Positions 15,196-22,297 of a DNA stretch of 24,153 nucleotides are shown here, piece by piece. The stretch's first letter is position 1, and the number at the start of each line of letters is the position of its first letter. Under the pieces are notes generated by a model. It was given only the letters and a program-made list of their open reading frames with translations. It did not search any database and was not told the DNA's origin. Location: positions 1 to 24,153 of the forward strand of contig DATBFY010000149.1 of assembly GCA_036558265.1 (NCBI GenBank). Direction: 5' to 3'. The position numbers were made by a program, and so were the translations under genes. Source of the DNA: RYN-433 sp036558265 (GTDB lineage: Bacteria; Planctomycetota; Phycisphaerae; Tepidisphaerales; Tepidisphaeraceae).

Positions 15196-15693
15196 CTATC
15201 CCGCAATCGACGAGGCGAGTTGGTCGATCAGCCCGGATAGCGTCTTGCGGACCGACTCGAAGGTGTACGGATCATTGGGGTTCGGCGCGGTACCTGGGTG
15301 CTCGAAGTACGGCCGCTCGCCGAAGACCCGTCCCCATTCCACGTCGGCCTCGCGAACAAGCTCTTTCAAAAGCTGCGCCGAGCCGAGAACCTGCTGGCAA
15401 TATGCGGCCAGAACAACCAACGGTTGATCGTAATTGTTGAGCAGAAGTTCGCTCTGCGCGATGTAACGGAGCACCACGACCTCGATCCCGCCCTCGTCCA
15501 AGTGCTGCCGCAGCCAATTTCCGATGACCGCTTCAGCCTGTTGCTTGCGCGTGATCGGCGACACCCCTTTCATTGCCCCCGGGCCGGCCAATCGCCCGAT
15601 CGCCTCGCAAAGGTTGAACTTTCGCTCCTTTCGGATTTCCTCTTCGAGTTTGCGGTCAGCCTCGGAACGCTGGTTGTCCCGGTCCTCGCTCAT
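15196..15693 (-). CDS. Unknown 165-residue soluble protein, reverse to the cluster
   Basis: ATG 15693 is preferred. The frame stays open to 16110, but the extra part overlaps the opposite polymerase gene and is low-complexity. The sequence begins with a charged helix (SEDRDNQRSEADRKLEEEIRKERK) and continues with AIGRLAGPGAMKGVSPITRKQQAEAVIGNWLRQHL and the hydrophobic helices IEVVVLRYIAQSELLLNNY and PLVVLAAYCQQVLGSAQLLKELVREADVEWGRVFGERPYF. There is no signal peptide and no membrane helix. I do not recognise the family. It has its own TATAAT on the minus strand about 43 bp upstream, so it is a separate unit set between flippase and polymerase. Confidence 0.75.
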   Translation of the reverse strand: MSEDRDNQRSEADRKLEEEIRKERKFNLCEAIGRLAGPGAMKGVSPITRKQQAEAVIGNWLRQHLDEGGIEVVVLRYIAQSELLLNNYDQPLVVLAAYCQQVLGSAQLLKELVREADVEWGRVFGERPYFEHPGTAPNPNDPYTFESVRKTLSGLIDQLASSIAG

Positions 15694-15736
15694 GTGCTCG
15701 CGCCTGTTTTGACGGGTCGCAGCTTCACGAAGCCGG

Positions 15737-15742
15737 ATTATA
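15737..15742 (-). promoter_or_regulatory. Candidate -10 element for the reverse 165-residue gene
   Basis: On the minus strand these bases read TATAAT, about 43 bp before the ATG at 15693. No convincing -35 is seen at 16-18 bp upstream, so activation or a degenerate -35 would be needed. Confidence 0.35.
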
Positions 15743-15817
15743 GTCCCCGTGACCCGCACGCCCGCAGAAAATCGACAGCCATAAGCGTTCGTGGCGACAC
15801 AGGCTGACCCACGGAAT

Positions 15818-15846
15818 TTGGCCGAAAATGAGGTATCGATTATAAT
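15818..15846 (+). promoter_or_regulatory. Candidate promoter of the polymerase gene
   Basis: TTGGCC (15818-15823) and a perfect TATAAT (15841-15846) are separated by 17 bp. The transcript would carry an untranslated leader of about 80 nt before ATG 15934. This leader contains the hairpin GCTCGC/GCGAGC (15868-15873 with 15887-15892). The polymerase gene therefore appears to start a new transcription unit after the reverse gene. Confidence 0.5.
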
Positions 15847-15933
15847 TACGTGATCCCGCGCGTTCCCGCTCGCGCATCGTCCGTTTGCGAGCATGCGAGA
15901 AAAGCACCCACCGAAGTACATCCATAGTCCCCG

Positions 15934-17334
15934 ATGATCGGCGCCCCCAACCTCCTCTCCTTCGTCCTCCTCTGCGGCTGGCCTGCGCTGGCTGTGGCGC
16001 TGTTTCTGTTTATGCCGGCCAGGAGGGCGCTGGTGGTGGGGTTTGTCATCGGCTGGCTCTTTTTGCCGCAGATGGGCCTGCCGATGTCCTTCGTCAAGTG
16101 GGACAAGCACCTGGTCACCTCGCTGGGCGGTTTGTTGGGGGTGCTGATTTTCGATACCCGGCGGGTGCTGGCATTCAAGCCGGCGCTGGTGGATCTGCCC
16201 ATGGCCGTCTGGTGCATGGTGCCGTTCTGCGCGGCCCTGTCGAACGGCCTGGAGGCCTATGACGGGGCGGCGGCGGCGGCGACGCAGGTGGTCATCTGGG
16301 GCGTGCCGTATGTCCTTGGCCGGCTTTATTTTGCGGACGCGGTGGGGCTGAGGGGACTGGCGGTGTGGCTGTTCGTCGCGGGAGTCATTTACGTCCCCTT
16401 CTGCCTGTTCGAGTGCATTCTGAGCCCGCAGTTACACTTCCTGACTTACGGGTTTTATCAGCACGATTTCAGCCAGGTCGTTCGGATGGGCGGATGGCGG
16501 CCGATGGTTTACCTCCAGCACGGGCTGGCGGTGGGGATGCTGATGACGGGGGCGTCGCTGGCGGGGGTTTGGCTGTGGTGGACGGGGTCGCTGAAGCGGA
16601 TTTGGGGGATGCCGGTCGGCGTGCCCCTGGTCATCCTGATGATCACGGCGGTGGCGGTGAAGTCCTCGGGGGCGATCGTGCTGCTCCTGGTCGGAGTCGT
16701 GGCGCTTTTCGTGACGCGGGCGATAAGGAACTACGCGTTGGTGGTCGTCATGTGTGTGTTCCCGTTTGTGTACATGGGGGCACGGTCGGTGGCGGGGTGG
16801 GACGCGCAGGACGTCCTGCAATTCGTGGCCCAGAACATCGAGCCGGACCGGGCGCTGTCGCTCCAATGCCGACTGGATAACGAAAAGCTGCTTCTCGACA
16901 AGGCGATGAAGAAGCCGCTCTTCGGTTGGGGGCCGAACGGACGGAATCTGGTGACGGCGGACGATGGGACGATTTTGTCGATCCCGGACGGGTTGTGGGT
17001 GATCGCGATCGGGTCGAACGGGATCGTGGGGTTGCTGTCGCTGTTCTGCGCCCTCTTGCTGCCGGTGGCGCTGGTGGGGCGGCGGTTCCGGGCGGCGTCG
17101 TGGGGGGATCCGATGCTCGCGGGGGCGGCGGTGTTCGCGGTGCTGCTGACGCTGCACTCGATGGACAACCTGATGAACGCGATGCTGAACCCGATCTTTA
17201 TCCTGGGACTGGGCGGATTGGCCGGGGCGGTGGCGGGTGGGGCGACGGCGCCGATCGCGGCGCGGCGAAGCAAGGCGGTCGAAGTTCAGCCCATCGGAGC
17301 GCCCCCGCGACCGCGGCGAGTGGTGCCGGCGTGA
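15934..17334 (+). CDS. O-antigen polymerase/ligase-like membrane protein (Wzy/WaaL-like)
   Basis: The 466-residue protein has about ten to twelve membrane helices. A long polar stretch (about 300-355) between late helices contains KPLFGWGPNGRN and ends before DGLWVIAIGSNGIVGLLSLF, a layout typical of the O-antigen ligase/Wzy superfamily, in which the large periplasmic loop holds the active site. Arginines R309 and R316 (EPDRALSLQCRL) lie at its start. A Wzy-type enzyme would polymerise the flipped repeat units in the periplasm; a ligase role cannot be excluded. The C-terminal tail (about 440-466) is Pro/Arg-rich. There is no clear ribosome site before ATG 15934. The stop overlaps a GTG of the next frame. 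Confidence 0.87.
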   Translation: MIGAPNLLSFVLLCGWPALAVALFLFMPARRALVVGFVIGWLFLPQMGLPMSFVKWDKHLVTSLGGLLGVLIFDTRRVLAFKPALVDLPMAVWCMVPFCAALSNGLEAYDGAAAAATQVVIWGVPYVLGRLYFADAVGLRGLAVWLFVAGVIYVPFCLFECILSPQLHFLTYGFYQHDFSQVVRMGGWRPMVYLQHGLAVGMLMTGASLAGVWLWWTGSLKRIWGMPVGVPLVILMITAVAVKSSGAIVLLLVGVVALFVTRAIRNYALVVVMCVFPFVYMGARSVAGWDAQDVLQFVAQNIEPDRALSLQCRLDNEKLLLDKAMKKPLFGWGPNGRNLVTADDGTILSIPDGLWVIAIGSNGIVGLLSLFCALLLPVALVGRRFRAASWGDPMLAGAAVFAVLLTLHSMDNLMNAMLNPIFILGLGGLAGAVAGGATAPIAARRSKAVEVQPIGAPPRPRRVVPA

Positions 17335-17348
17335 GCGAAGGCTTCCCG

Positions 17349-18266
17349 ATGCTTGCCCGACTTGCACTTCCTTATGCGCGCCTCGAATTGCCCGGCTGGG
17401 GCAGGGTGTTGCGGACGGCGGGGGTGTACGACGATGCTCGATGGCAGGGCGCGCCCGTGCGGACGATCCGCGGCAAGCTGCACGGGTATCGGATGCGCCT
17501 TTCCCTGGAAAGCTGGGCGGAGCGGCAGACGTATTTCCTGGGTCGGTATTTCGAGCTGCCGACGCAGCGGTTCCTGATGGCGTGCCTGCGGCCGGGGGAC
17601 ACGCTGATCGACGTCGGCGGCAACATCGGCATGATCACGTTGCTGGGGGCGCGGCTGGTGGGAGCGACGGGGCGTGTCCACACGTTCGAGCCGAATCCGC
17701 AGGCGGCGGCGGCGATCCGGGAGGCGCTGGACGACAACCGGATCGCGAGCGTAACGCTTCATTACATGGGGCTCTCCGATGCGCCGGCGGAATTGACGCT
17801 GAGCGTGGTGACCGAGCACCTGGGGATGGGGACCTTCGCCAGTGTGGCGGGGTCGGATGCCGCCCTGGTGTCGGCCCGGCATACGGCACGGGTGATGCGC
17901 GGGGACGAGTTGCTGGGCGACAGTTTGACCGGAGCCGTGACGATCAAGATCGACGTGGAGGGTTTCGAGTGCCGGGCGCTGCGGGGGCTGGAAGGGACGC
18001 TGCGGCGATACCGGCCAGCGGTGATCACGGAGGTGATGGGCCAGCACCTGCAGCGAGCGGGGGCGTCGGTGGGAGAGCTGTTCGAGCTGATGCGGGGGCT
18101 GGGTTATCGGGCATACGACGCGGGATTGAAGCGACGGTTCGGTCTGCAACGTCTGGCGCTGCGCGCCATGGAGGGGAAACCCGATGAAGAGATGGATTCA
18201 AACGTGGCCTGGGTGATGCCGGAAACCGTGCAGGAAGCCAGAGTCAGAGGCTTCATCGTCCGGTGA
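17349..18266 (+). CDS. FkbM-family methyltransferase
   Basis: ATG 17349 (305 residues) is chosen because GAAGG lies 7 nt upstream. A GTG at 17331 in the same frame overlaps the polymerase stop (GTGA) and would add six residues. FkbM marks are LRPGDTLIDVGGNIGMITLLGA (80-101, motif I with D88), VHTFEPNPQA (110-119), LGMGTFASV (158-166) and VTIKIDVEGFECRALRG (197-213). FkbM-type enzymes O-methylate sugars or related hydroxyl groups with SAM. Together with the TylF-like gene this suggests two methylated positions in the glycan. It directly follows the polymerase gene. Confidence 0.92.
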   Translation: MLARLALPYARLELPGWGRVLRTAGVYDDARWQGAPVRTIRGKLHGYRMRLSLESWAERQTYFLGRYFELPTQRFLMACLRPGDTLIDVGGNIGMITLLGARLVGATGRVHTFEPNPQAAAAIREALDDNRIASVTLHYMGLSDAPAELTLSVVTEHLGMGTFASVAGSDAALVSARHTARVMRGDELLGDSLTGAVTIKIDVEGFECRALRGLEGTLRRYRPAVITEVMGQHLQRAGASVGELFELMRGLGYRAYDAGLKRRFGLQRLALRAMEGKPDEEMDSNVAWVMPETVQEARVRGFIVR

Positions 18267-18280
18267 GCCGCCAGCGGGTG

Positions 18281-18289
18281 TGGTATAGT
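18281..18289 (+). promoter_or_regulatory. Extended -10 element placed for a leaderless transcript
   Basis: TGG-TATAGT (extended -10 form TGn plus hexamer) ends 7 nt before the A of the ATG at 18297. A transcript starting at the usual distance would begin at or next to that ATG. No Shine-Dalgarno sequence is present in the 15-nt gap region, which agrees with leaderless translation. Confidence 0.4.
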
Positions 18290-18296
18290 TTGATCA

Positions 18297-19565
18297 ATGT
18301 CACGCGCGTTGCGCATCTACTACGCGGCGGGCCCCGGCGATGTGCTGGGCACCTACCGGCATTGGCGCGAGGGGCGCGATGACCCGTCCCAGGTGGCGGT
18401 GACGTACTCGGGGCAGTTCTACGACCTGGTGCGGGAACTGGAGGCCGAGGCGCTGGTGGTGGCGAGCAATCGCACGCCGGCGCGGCTTTGGGAAGGGGCG
18501 TTGATCATCAAGCATCGGGCGGTGCCGTTCGATCAGAGCGCGTCGGGGGTGCTGTATCACCTCGGGCAGTTCTGGTCGGCGATCCGCTTGATCGGCTCGG
18601 CGCTGTGGTATCGGGCGGACGTGGCGGTGGTGGTGAACGGGACTTGCGACTGGTTCCCGCTGCGGGTGCTGCCGGCGCTGGGGGTGGAGGTGGTGCCGAC
18701 GGTGCATTGCGTGCTCTGGCGAAAGGGGGAGCGGCTTCGCGGGGTGCGAAAGCTCATCGCCACACTGGATCGCAAGTTTTTCGCGCGCAGCGTGGCGGCG
18801 CTCATGAGCGCATCGCACGAGATCACGACCCAGATCTCAAAAGTGGCCGGCGGCCGGGCCCGGCCGGTGCACGAGTTCCTGCCGTCGTATCGTCGGGAGC
18901 AGTTCGCGGGACTCGGTGAGCCACCGCCCCAGCGCAAGCCGTTCCGGGTGCTGTTCGCCGGGCGAATCGAGCGGGAGAAAGGCGTGTTCGACCTGCTCGA
19001 GATCGCGAAGGCATTCGGCGCCGCCGGGCGGACGGAGGTCGAGTTCGACCTGTGTGGCACGGGCGGGGTGCTGGAGGAATTGAAGGCCGCGGTTGCCGCC
19101 GCTGGGCTGGGCGGACGCTTCCGGTGTCACGGGCATCGCGACAAGGCGACGATGCGCGAGATGTTCGCGCGGTGTCACGCGGTGATCGTGCCGACGACTA
19201 CGCAGTTCATCGAGGGGTTTAACCAGGTGGTGGCCGAGGGAGTCTTGAGCGGTCGGCCGGTGATCACGTCGAGCGTCTGCCCGGCGCTGGAGTACGTGCG
19301 GGAGGCCGTGGTCGAGGCGCCGCCCGACGACGTGGGGGCGTACGGCGCGGCGATCCTGCGGCTGTGCGATGATCTGAATTACTACCGGAGCAAGGTCGCC
19401 GGGTGCCGGGCGGCGCAGGGGCAGTTCTATGATCCCGAGCGGAGCTGGGGGACGGCGCTGCGGAACGTACTTCGCTCAGCGGGCTTGATCGCCCATGCGC
19501 GACCTGCGGCGTGGGCGGCCACCGCCGTGACCGCAGCCAAGCCGTCGTCCTCTCCATCGCTGTGA
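18297..19565 (+). CDS. Glycosyltransferase, GT4-like (GT-B fold)
   Basis: The 422-residue protein starts MSRALRIYYAAGPGDVLGTY. The donor half shows VLFAGRIEREKGVFDLLEIA (218-237), FDLCGTGGVLEEL (250-262), CHGHRDKATMREMFA (277-291) and the E-x7-E pair E306/E314 in EGFNQVVAEGVLSGRPVITS. The acceptor half contains NGTCDWFPLRVLPALG and VVPTVHCVLWRKGERLRG, as in GT4 enzymes of exopolysaccharide clusters. The last 25 residues are Ala/Ser-rich and probably disordered. The start follows an extended -10 with no ribosome site. The TGA overlaps a GTG of the next gene by four bases. Confidence 0.9.
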   Translation: MSRALRIYYAAGPGDVLGTYRHWREGRDDPSQVAVTYSGQFYDLVRELEAEALVVASNRTPARLWEGALIIKHRAVPFDQSASGVLYHLGQFWSAIRLIGSALWYRADVAVVVNGTCDWFPLRVLPALGVEVVPTVHCVLWRKGERLRGVRKLIATLDRKFFARSVAALMSASHEITTQISKVAGGRARPVHEFLPSYRREQFAGLGEPPPQRKPFRVLFAGRIEREKGVFDLLEIAKAFGAAGRTEVEFDLCGTGGVLEELKAAVAAAGLGGRFRCHGHRDKATMREMFARCHAVIVPTTTQFIEGFNQVVAEGVLSGRPVITSSVCPALEYVREAVVEAPPDDVGAYGAAILRLCDDLNYYRSKVAGCRAAQGQFYDPERSWGTALRNVLRSAGLIAHARPAAWAATAVTAAKPSSSPSL

Positions 19566-20536
19566 AGCTGCTGATCATCATCCTCAACTACCGCACGGCC
19601 GGCCTGACGGTCGATTGTCTGCGTTCGCTGGCGGATAAGCAGCAGGAGATTCCCGGCGGCTTTCGGGTTGTCGTGGTCGAAAATGGCTCGGGCGACCAGA
19701 GCGCGGCGGTGATCCGTCACGCCATCCAGGCAACCGGTTGGCGCGACTGGGCGACGCTGATGGTCCTGCCTGAGAACCGCGGCTTTGCCGGTGGCAATAA
19801 TGCGGCCCTGGCATTACTGGAAGCGCAGTACCGCGAAGCGCCTTACGTCCTGCTGCTCAACAGCGACACGATCGTGCGGCCCGGGGCGCTGCGGTACTGT
19901 TACGAGCTGATGGAACGCGAGCCGACGATCGGCGTGATGAGCTGTCTCCTGCTCAACGCTGACGGGTCGCTTCAGAACGTGACGCGGGACTTTCCGACGC
20001 CGCTGAAGCAGGCGATCTGCTCGTTCGGCCTGCCCTGGACCTGGCCGGCGCGATTTCGCTGGGCGGACGTGTACGACGTGCCGGACGACCTGCTTCGGCA
20101 GAAGCGCGACGTGGACTGGATCGGCGGGGCGTTCATGTTCATCCGCGCGGCGGCGCTGGAGGCGATCGGCGGGCGAATGGACGAGTCGTTCTTCTTCTAC
20201 GGCGAGGACATCGAGTTCTGCTTCCGCTTCCACCGCCGCGGCTGGCGCGTGCATTACGACCCGGCGGTGGCGATCACGCACATCGGCGGATCATCCTCCG
20301 ACCCGACACGGGTCGCTGAAAAGCTAAAGAATGTGTACACCTGGCAGGCGAGATACCGCGTGCAGCGGAAGTGTTACGGCCGGGCGGCGGCGTGGATGGT
20401 GCGCGCCTGTGACATCGTGGCCCTGGCGCTGCGGAAGGCGCGGATGGTGCTGACCGGCCGGCGGCGGTCGGACCCGGAGCGGTATCGCAGCGTGTCGGAG
20501 GCGCTGGCATTGGTGGTCAGGCCGTTGAGGACGTAA
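19562..20536 (+). CDS. Glycosyltransferase, GT2-like (rhamnosyltransferase-type)
   Basis: The start is set at GTG 19562, which overlaps the previous stop (GTGA) and gives 324 residues beginning KLLIIILNYRTAGLTVDCLRSL. A GTG at 19511 would add 17 residues inside the upstream gene. GT2 marks are VVVENGSGDQS (37-47), LPENRGFAGGNNAAL (69-83), the metal-binding NSD (100-102), WIGGAFMFIRAAALEAIGG (186-204) and the base motif GEDIEFCFR (214-222). This set, especially NRGFAGGNN and GEDIE, is typical of the WbbL-like inverting enzymes, several of which transfer rhamnose. The sugar is not certain. The last 60 residues are basic and helical. Confidence 0.9.
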   Translation: MKLLIIILNYRTAGLTVDCLRSLADKQQEIPGGFRVVVVENGSGDQSAAVIRHAIQATGWRDWATLMVLPENRGFAGGNNAALALLEAQYREAPYVLLLNSDTIVRPGALRYCYELMEREPTIGVMSCLLLNADGSLQNVTRDFPTPLKQAICSFGLPWTWPARFRWADVYDVPDDLLRQKRDVDWIGGAFMFIRAAALEAIGGRMDESFFFYGEDIEFCFRFHRRGWRVHYDPAVAITHIGGSSSDPTRVAEKLKNVYTWQARYRVQRKCYGRAAAWMVRACDIVALALRKARMVLTGRRRSDPERYRSVSEALALVVRPLRT

Positions 20537-20540
20537 ACCC

Positions 20541-20568
20541 CCGTACCACGGGCATCCTGCCCGTGCAG
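20541..20568. repeat. REP-like palindrome, left arm of an inverted pair
   Basis: The core CACGGGCA-TCC-TGCCCGTG (20547-20565) is a perfect 8-bp dyad. With flanks (20541-20568) it matches the reverse complement of 20611-20638 at 25 of 28 positions. The last three bases of the core are the GTG that opens the following glycosyltransferase frame. Confidence 0.8.
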
Positions 20569-21750
20569 AAATTGACGACCTGTTCTCACCAAACTTCGGC
20601 GAAACAGATTCTTCACGGGCAGCATGCCCGTGATACGGCGGGCCGGCTGCGCGTGTTGTTCTCGTTGCCAGGACTGCACCGGGTCAACCGTGGGGCGGAG
20701 GTGGCGTTTGAGGAGGTGGCGAGCCGGCTGGCGGGCGCGTCGGACTTCGACGTTACGCTCTTCGGGTCGGGTGGAACGCGGGCGGGACAACCGTATCGGT
20801 ATCACAAGCTCCGCGGAATTTCGCGCCGATTCTTCCGGCACTTCCCGCGCCTGCCGTACGTGCGCGACGACTACGCGTGGGAGGAACTGGCATTCGCCCC
20901 CAGCCTGTACCTGAACTATTCGCCAGCCCACTACGATCTGACCGTCACCTGCGGCTATCCGTACTCCAACTGGATCCTGCGGCGGGGGCGCGACGGCGCG
21001 CGCAGGCCGGCCCACATATTCGTCACCCAAAACGGCGACTGGATGGCCCAGGCGCGCAATGCCGAGTTCAAGCACTTCAGCTGCGATGGACTGATCTGCA
21101 CCAACCCGCAGTACTACGAGCGGCACCGGGATCGGTATCGCTGTGCGCTGATTCCCAACGGCGTGGACACGGCAACGTTTCGGCCCGGTCCGGCCGATCG
21201 CGCGGCGCTCGGCCTGCACGAGCGATCGCCGGTCGTTCTCATCGTCGGCGCGCTGATGCCGAACAAGCGGGTGCTCGATGGCATCTCGGCCGTTGCCCAA
21301 TTGCCGGACGTCCAATTGGTCGTCGCGGGGGACGGCCAGCAGCGGCGGGCCGTGGACGACCTGGGCCGGCAACTCCTTGGCGAGCGATTTCGTCGCGTGA
21401 GCCTGCCGCGGGAGCGGATGCCCGAGCTTTATCGGGCCGCCGACGTGCTCCTGCACATGGCCCAGGACGAGGCGTTCGGGAACATTTACGTGGAGGCGCT
21501 GGCGAGCGGGCTGCCGGTCGTCGCCCACGACACGCCGGCCACGCGATGGATCCTTCAGGATCAAGGCCACTTCGCCGACACATCCGATAAGATGAGCGTC
21601 GTCGTCGCACTGCGGGCGGCGCTGGACGGCGGGCGCAACGAGGGACGCGTCGCCGCCCGCCGCGCCCTGGCCGAGGCGCGGTTCGACTGGGCGATCGTCG
21701 CCCGTCAGTACGGTGAGTTTTTCCAGGATGTCTACCGTCACACCCATTGA
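20563..21750 (+). CDS. Glycosyltransferase, GT4-like (GT-B fold), start uncertain
   Basis: The frame opens at GTG 20563, inside a palindromic repeat, and its first 24 residues are encoded by the repeat pair and the bases between. The conserved part begins at RLRVLFSLPGLHRVNRGAEVAFEE (from residue 28), so the real start may be CTG 20647, GTG 20653 or TTG 20656; no ATG is available there. The donor half has HIFVTQNGDW (151-160), LIPNGVDTATFRPG (196-209), IVGALMPNKRVLDGI (227-241), VVAGDGQQRR (253-262) and E303/E311 in EAFGNIYVEALASGLPVVAHD. This is the GT4 layout. The first strand is complete only if translation starts upstream of 20653, so the repeat may have replaced the original start region. 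Confidence 0.85.
   Translation: MQKLTTCSHQTSAKQILHGQHARDTAGRLRVLFSLPGLHRVNRGAEVAFEEVASRLAGASDFDVTLFGSGGTRAGQPYRYHKLRGISRRFFRHFPRLPYVRDDYAWEELAFAPSLYLNYSPAHYDLTVTCGYPYSNWILRRGRDGARRPAHIFVTQNGDWMAQARNAEFKHFSCDGLICTNPQYYERHRDRYRCALIPNGVDTATFRPGPADRAALGLHERSPVVLIVGALMPNKRVLDGISAVAQLPDVQLVVAGDGQQRRAVDDLGRQLLGERFRRVSLPRERMPELYRAADVLLHMAQDEAFGNIYVEALASGLPVVAHDTPATRWILQDQGHFADTSDKMSVVVALRAALDGGRNEGRVAARRALAEARFDWAIVARQYGEFFQDVYRHTH
20611..20638. repeat. REP-like palindrome, right arm of an inverted pair
   Basis: The core CACGGGCA-GCA-TGCCCGTG (20614-20632) is a perfect 8-bp dyad. It is the inverted partner of 20541-20568, with three differences over 28 bp. Forty-two bases lie between the arms. The two could pair with each other or fold singly. 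Confidence 0.8.
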
Positions 21751-22297
21751 GCCGCGCGAAGCAGCGCCACCGTCTCCGCCGCAGATCTCCGCGAGCGTGC
21801 CGGACTGGTCGCGCGAGCGCTGCGTCTTCGGACGGTGGGAGCCGTCCAGGCGCCTCCTGCGCGCGATCCGGCGGTACCAGCGCTGGCGGGGCAGGGCCGG
21901 CCCCGTCGGATGGATCGTTTCGCGATATGCAGTCCTGGCACATCGCTTCTGGACGGCGGTGACCGGCGCGGACATCCCCCTCAACGCCGAGATCGCCGGC
22001 GGCCTGGCGATCCCGCACCCCAACGGAATCGTGATCAGCCCAGGGGCGAAGGTGGGGCCCAACTGCCTCTTGTTCCAGCAGGTCACGCTGGGTTACGGCG
22101 GGCCCGTGGGGGGCTGCCCGACGCTGGGCGGGCACGTGGACGTCGGCGCGGGAGCGAAGATCCTCGGAGGGGTCACGATCGGCGACCACGCGAAGATCGG
22201 GGCGAACGCGGTCGTTCTGTGTGACGTGCCGGCGCACGCGACGGCCGTCGGCATCCCGGCGCGGATCATCCCGGGCGAGCAGGGGCGAGGGGCATGA
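21728..22297 (+). CDS. CysE-like hexapeptide-repeat acetyltransferase
   Basis: ATG 21728 (189 residues) lies within the last 23 bp of the upstream gene; GTG 21713 would add five residues. The first 38 residues are Pro/Ser-rich. The segment 40-78 is basic and helical. From residue 82 the left-handed beta-helix begins: IPLNAEIAGGLAIPHPNGIVIS (83-104, with H97 at the place of the catalytic histidine of serine acetyltransferase), AKVGPNCLLFQQVTLG (107-122) and DVGAGAKILGGVTIGDHAKIGANAVVLCDVPAHATAVGIPARII (138-181). The long N-terminal helical domain of true CysE is shortened. In a glycan cluster it more likely acetylates a sugar from acetyl-CoA than serine. Confidence 0.88.
   Translation: MSTVTPIEPREAAPPSPPQISASVPDWSRERCVFGRWEPSRRLLRAIRRYQRWRGRAGPVGWIVSRYAVLAHRFWTAVTGADIPLNAEIAGGLAIPHPNGIVISPGAKVGPNCLLFQQVTLGYGGPVGGCPTLGGHVDVGAGAKILGGVTIGDHAKIGANAVVLCDVPAHATAVGIPARIIPGEQGRGA

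Noticed and set aside
15694..16110. N-terminal extension of the reverse 165-residue gene
   Set aside because: The extension runs through two promoter-like elements and into the polymerase gene on the other strand, and its sequence is low-complexity. ATG 15693 is the better start.
20541..20638. CRISPR array
   Set aside because: There are only two units, in inverted orientation and with internal dyads, not direct repeats with regular spacers.
20374..22086. Open frame of 570 codons on the minus strand opposite glycosyltransferase and acetyltransferase genes
   Set aside because: Same reasoning: an antisense shadow of well-supported genes.
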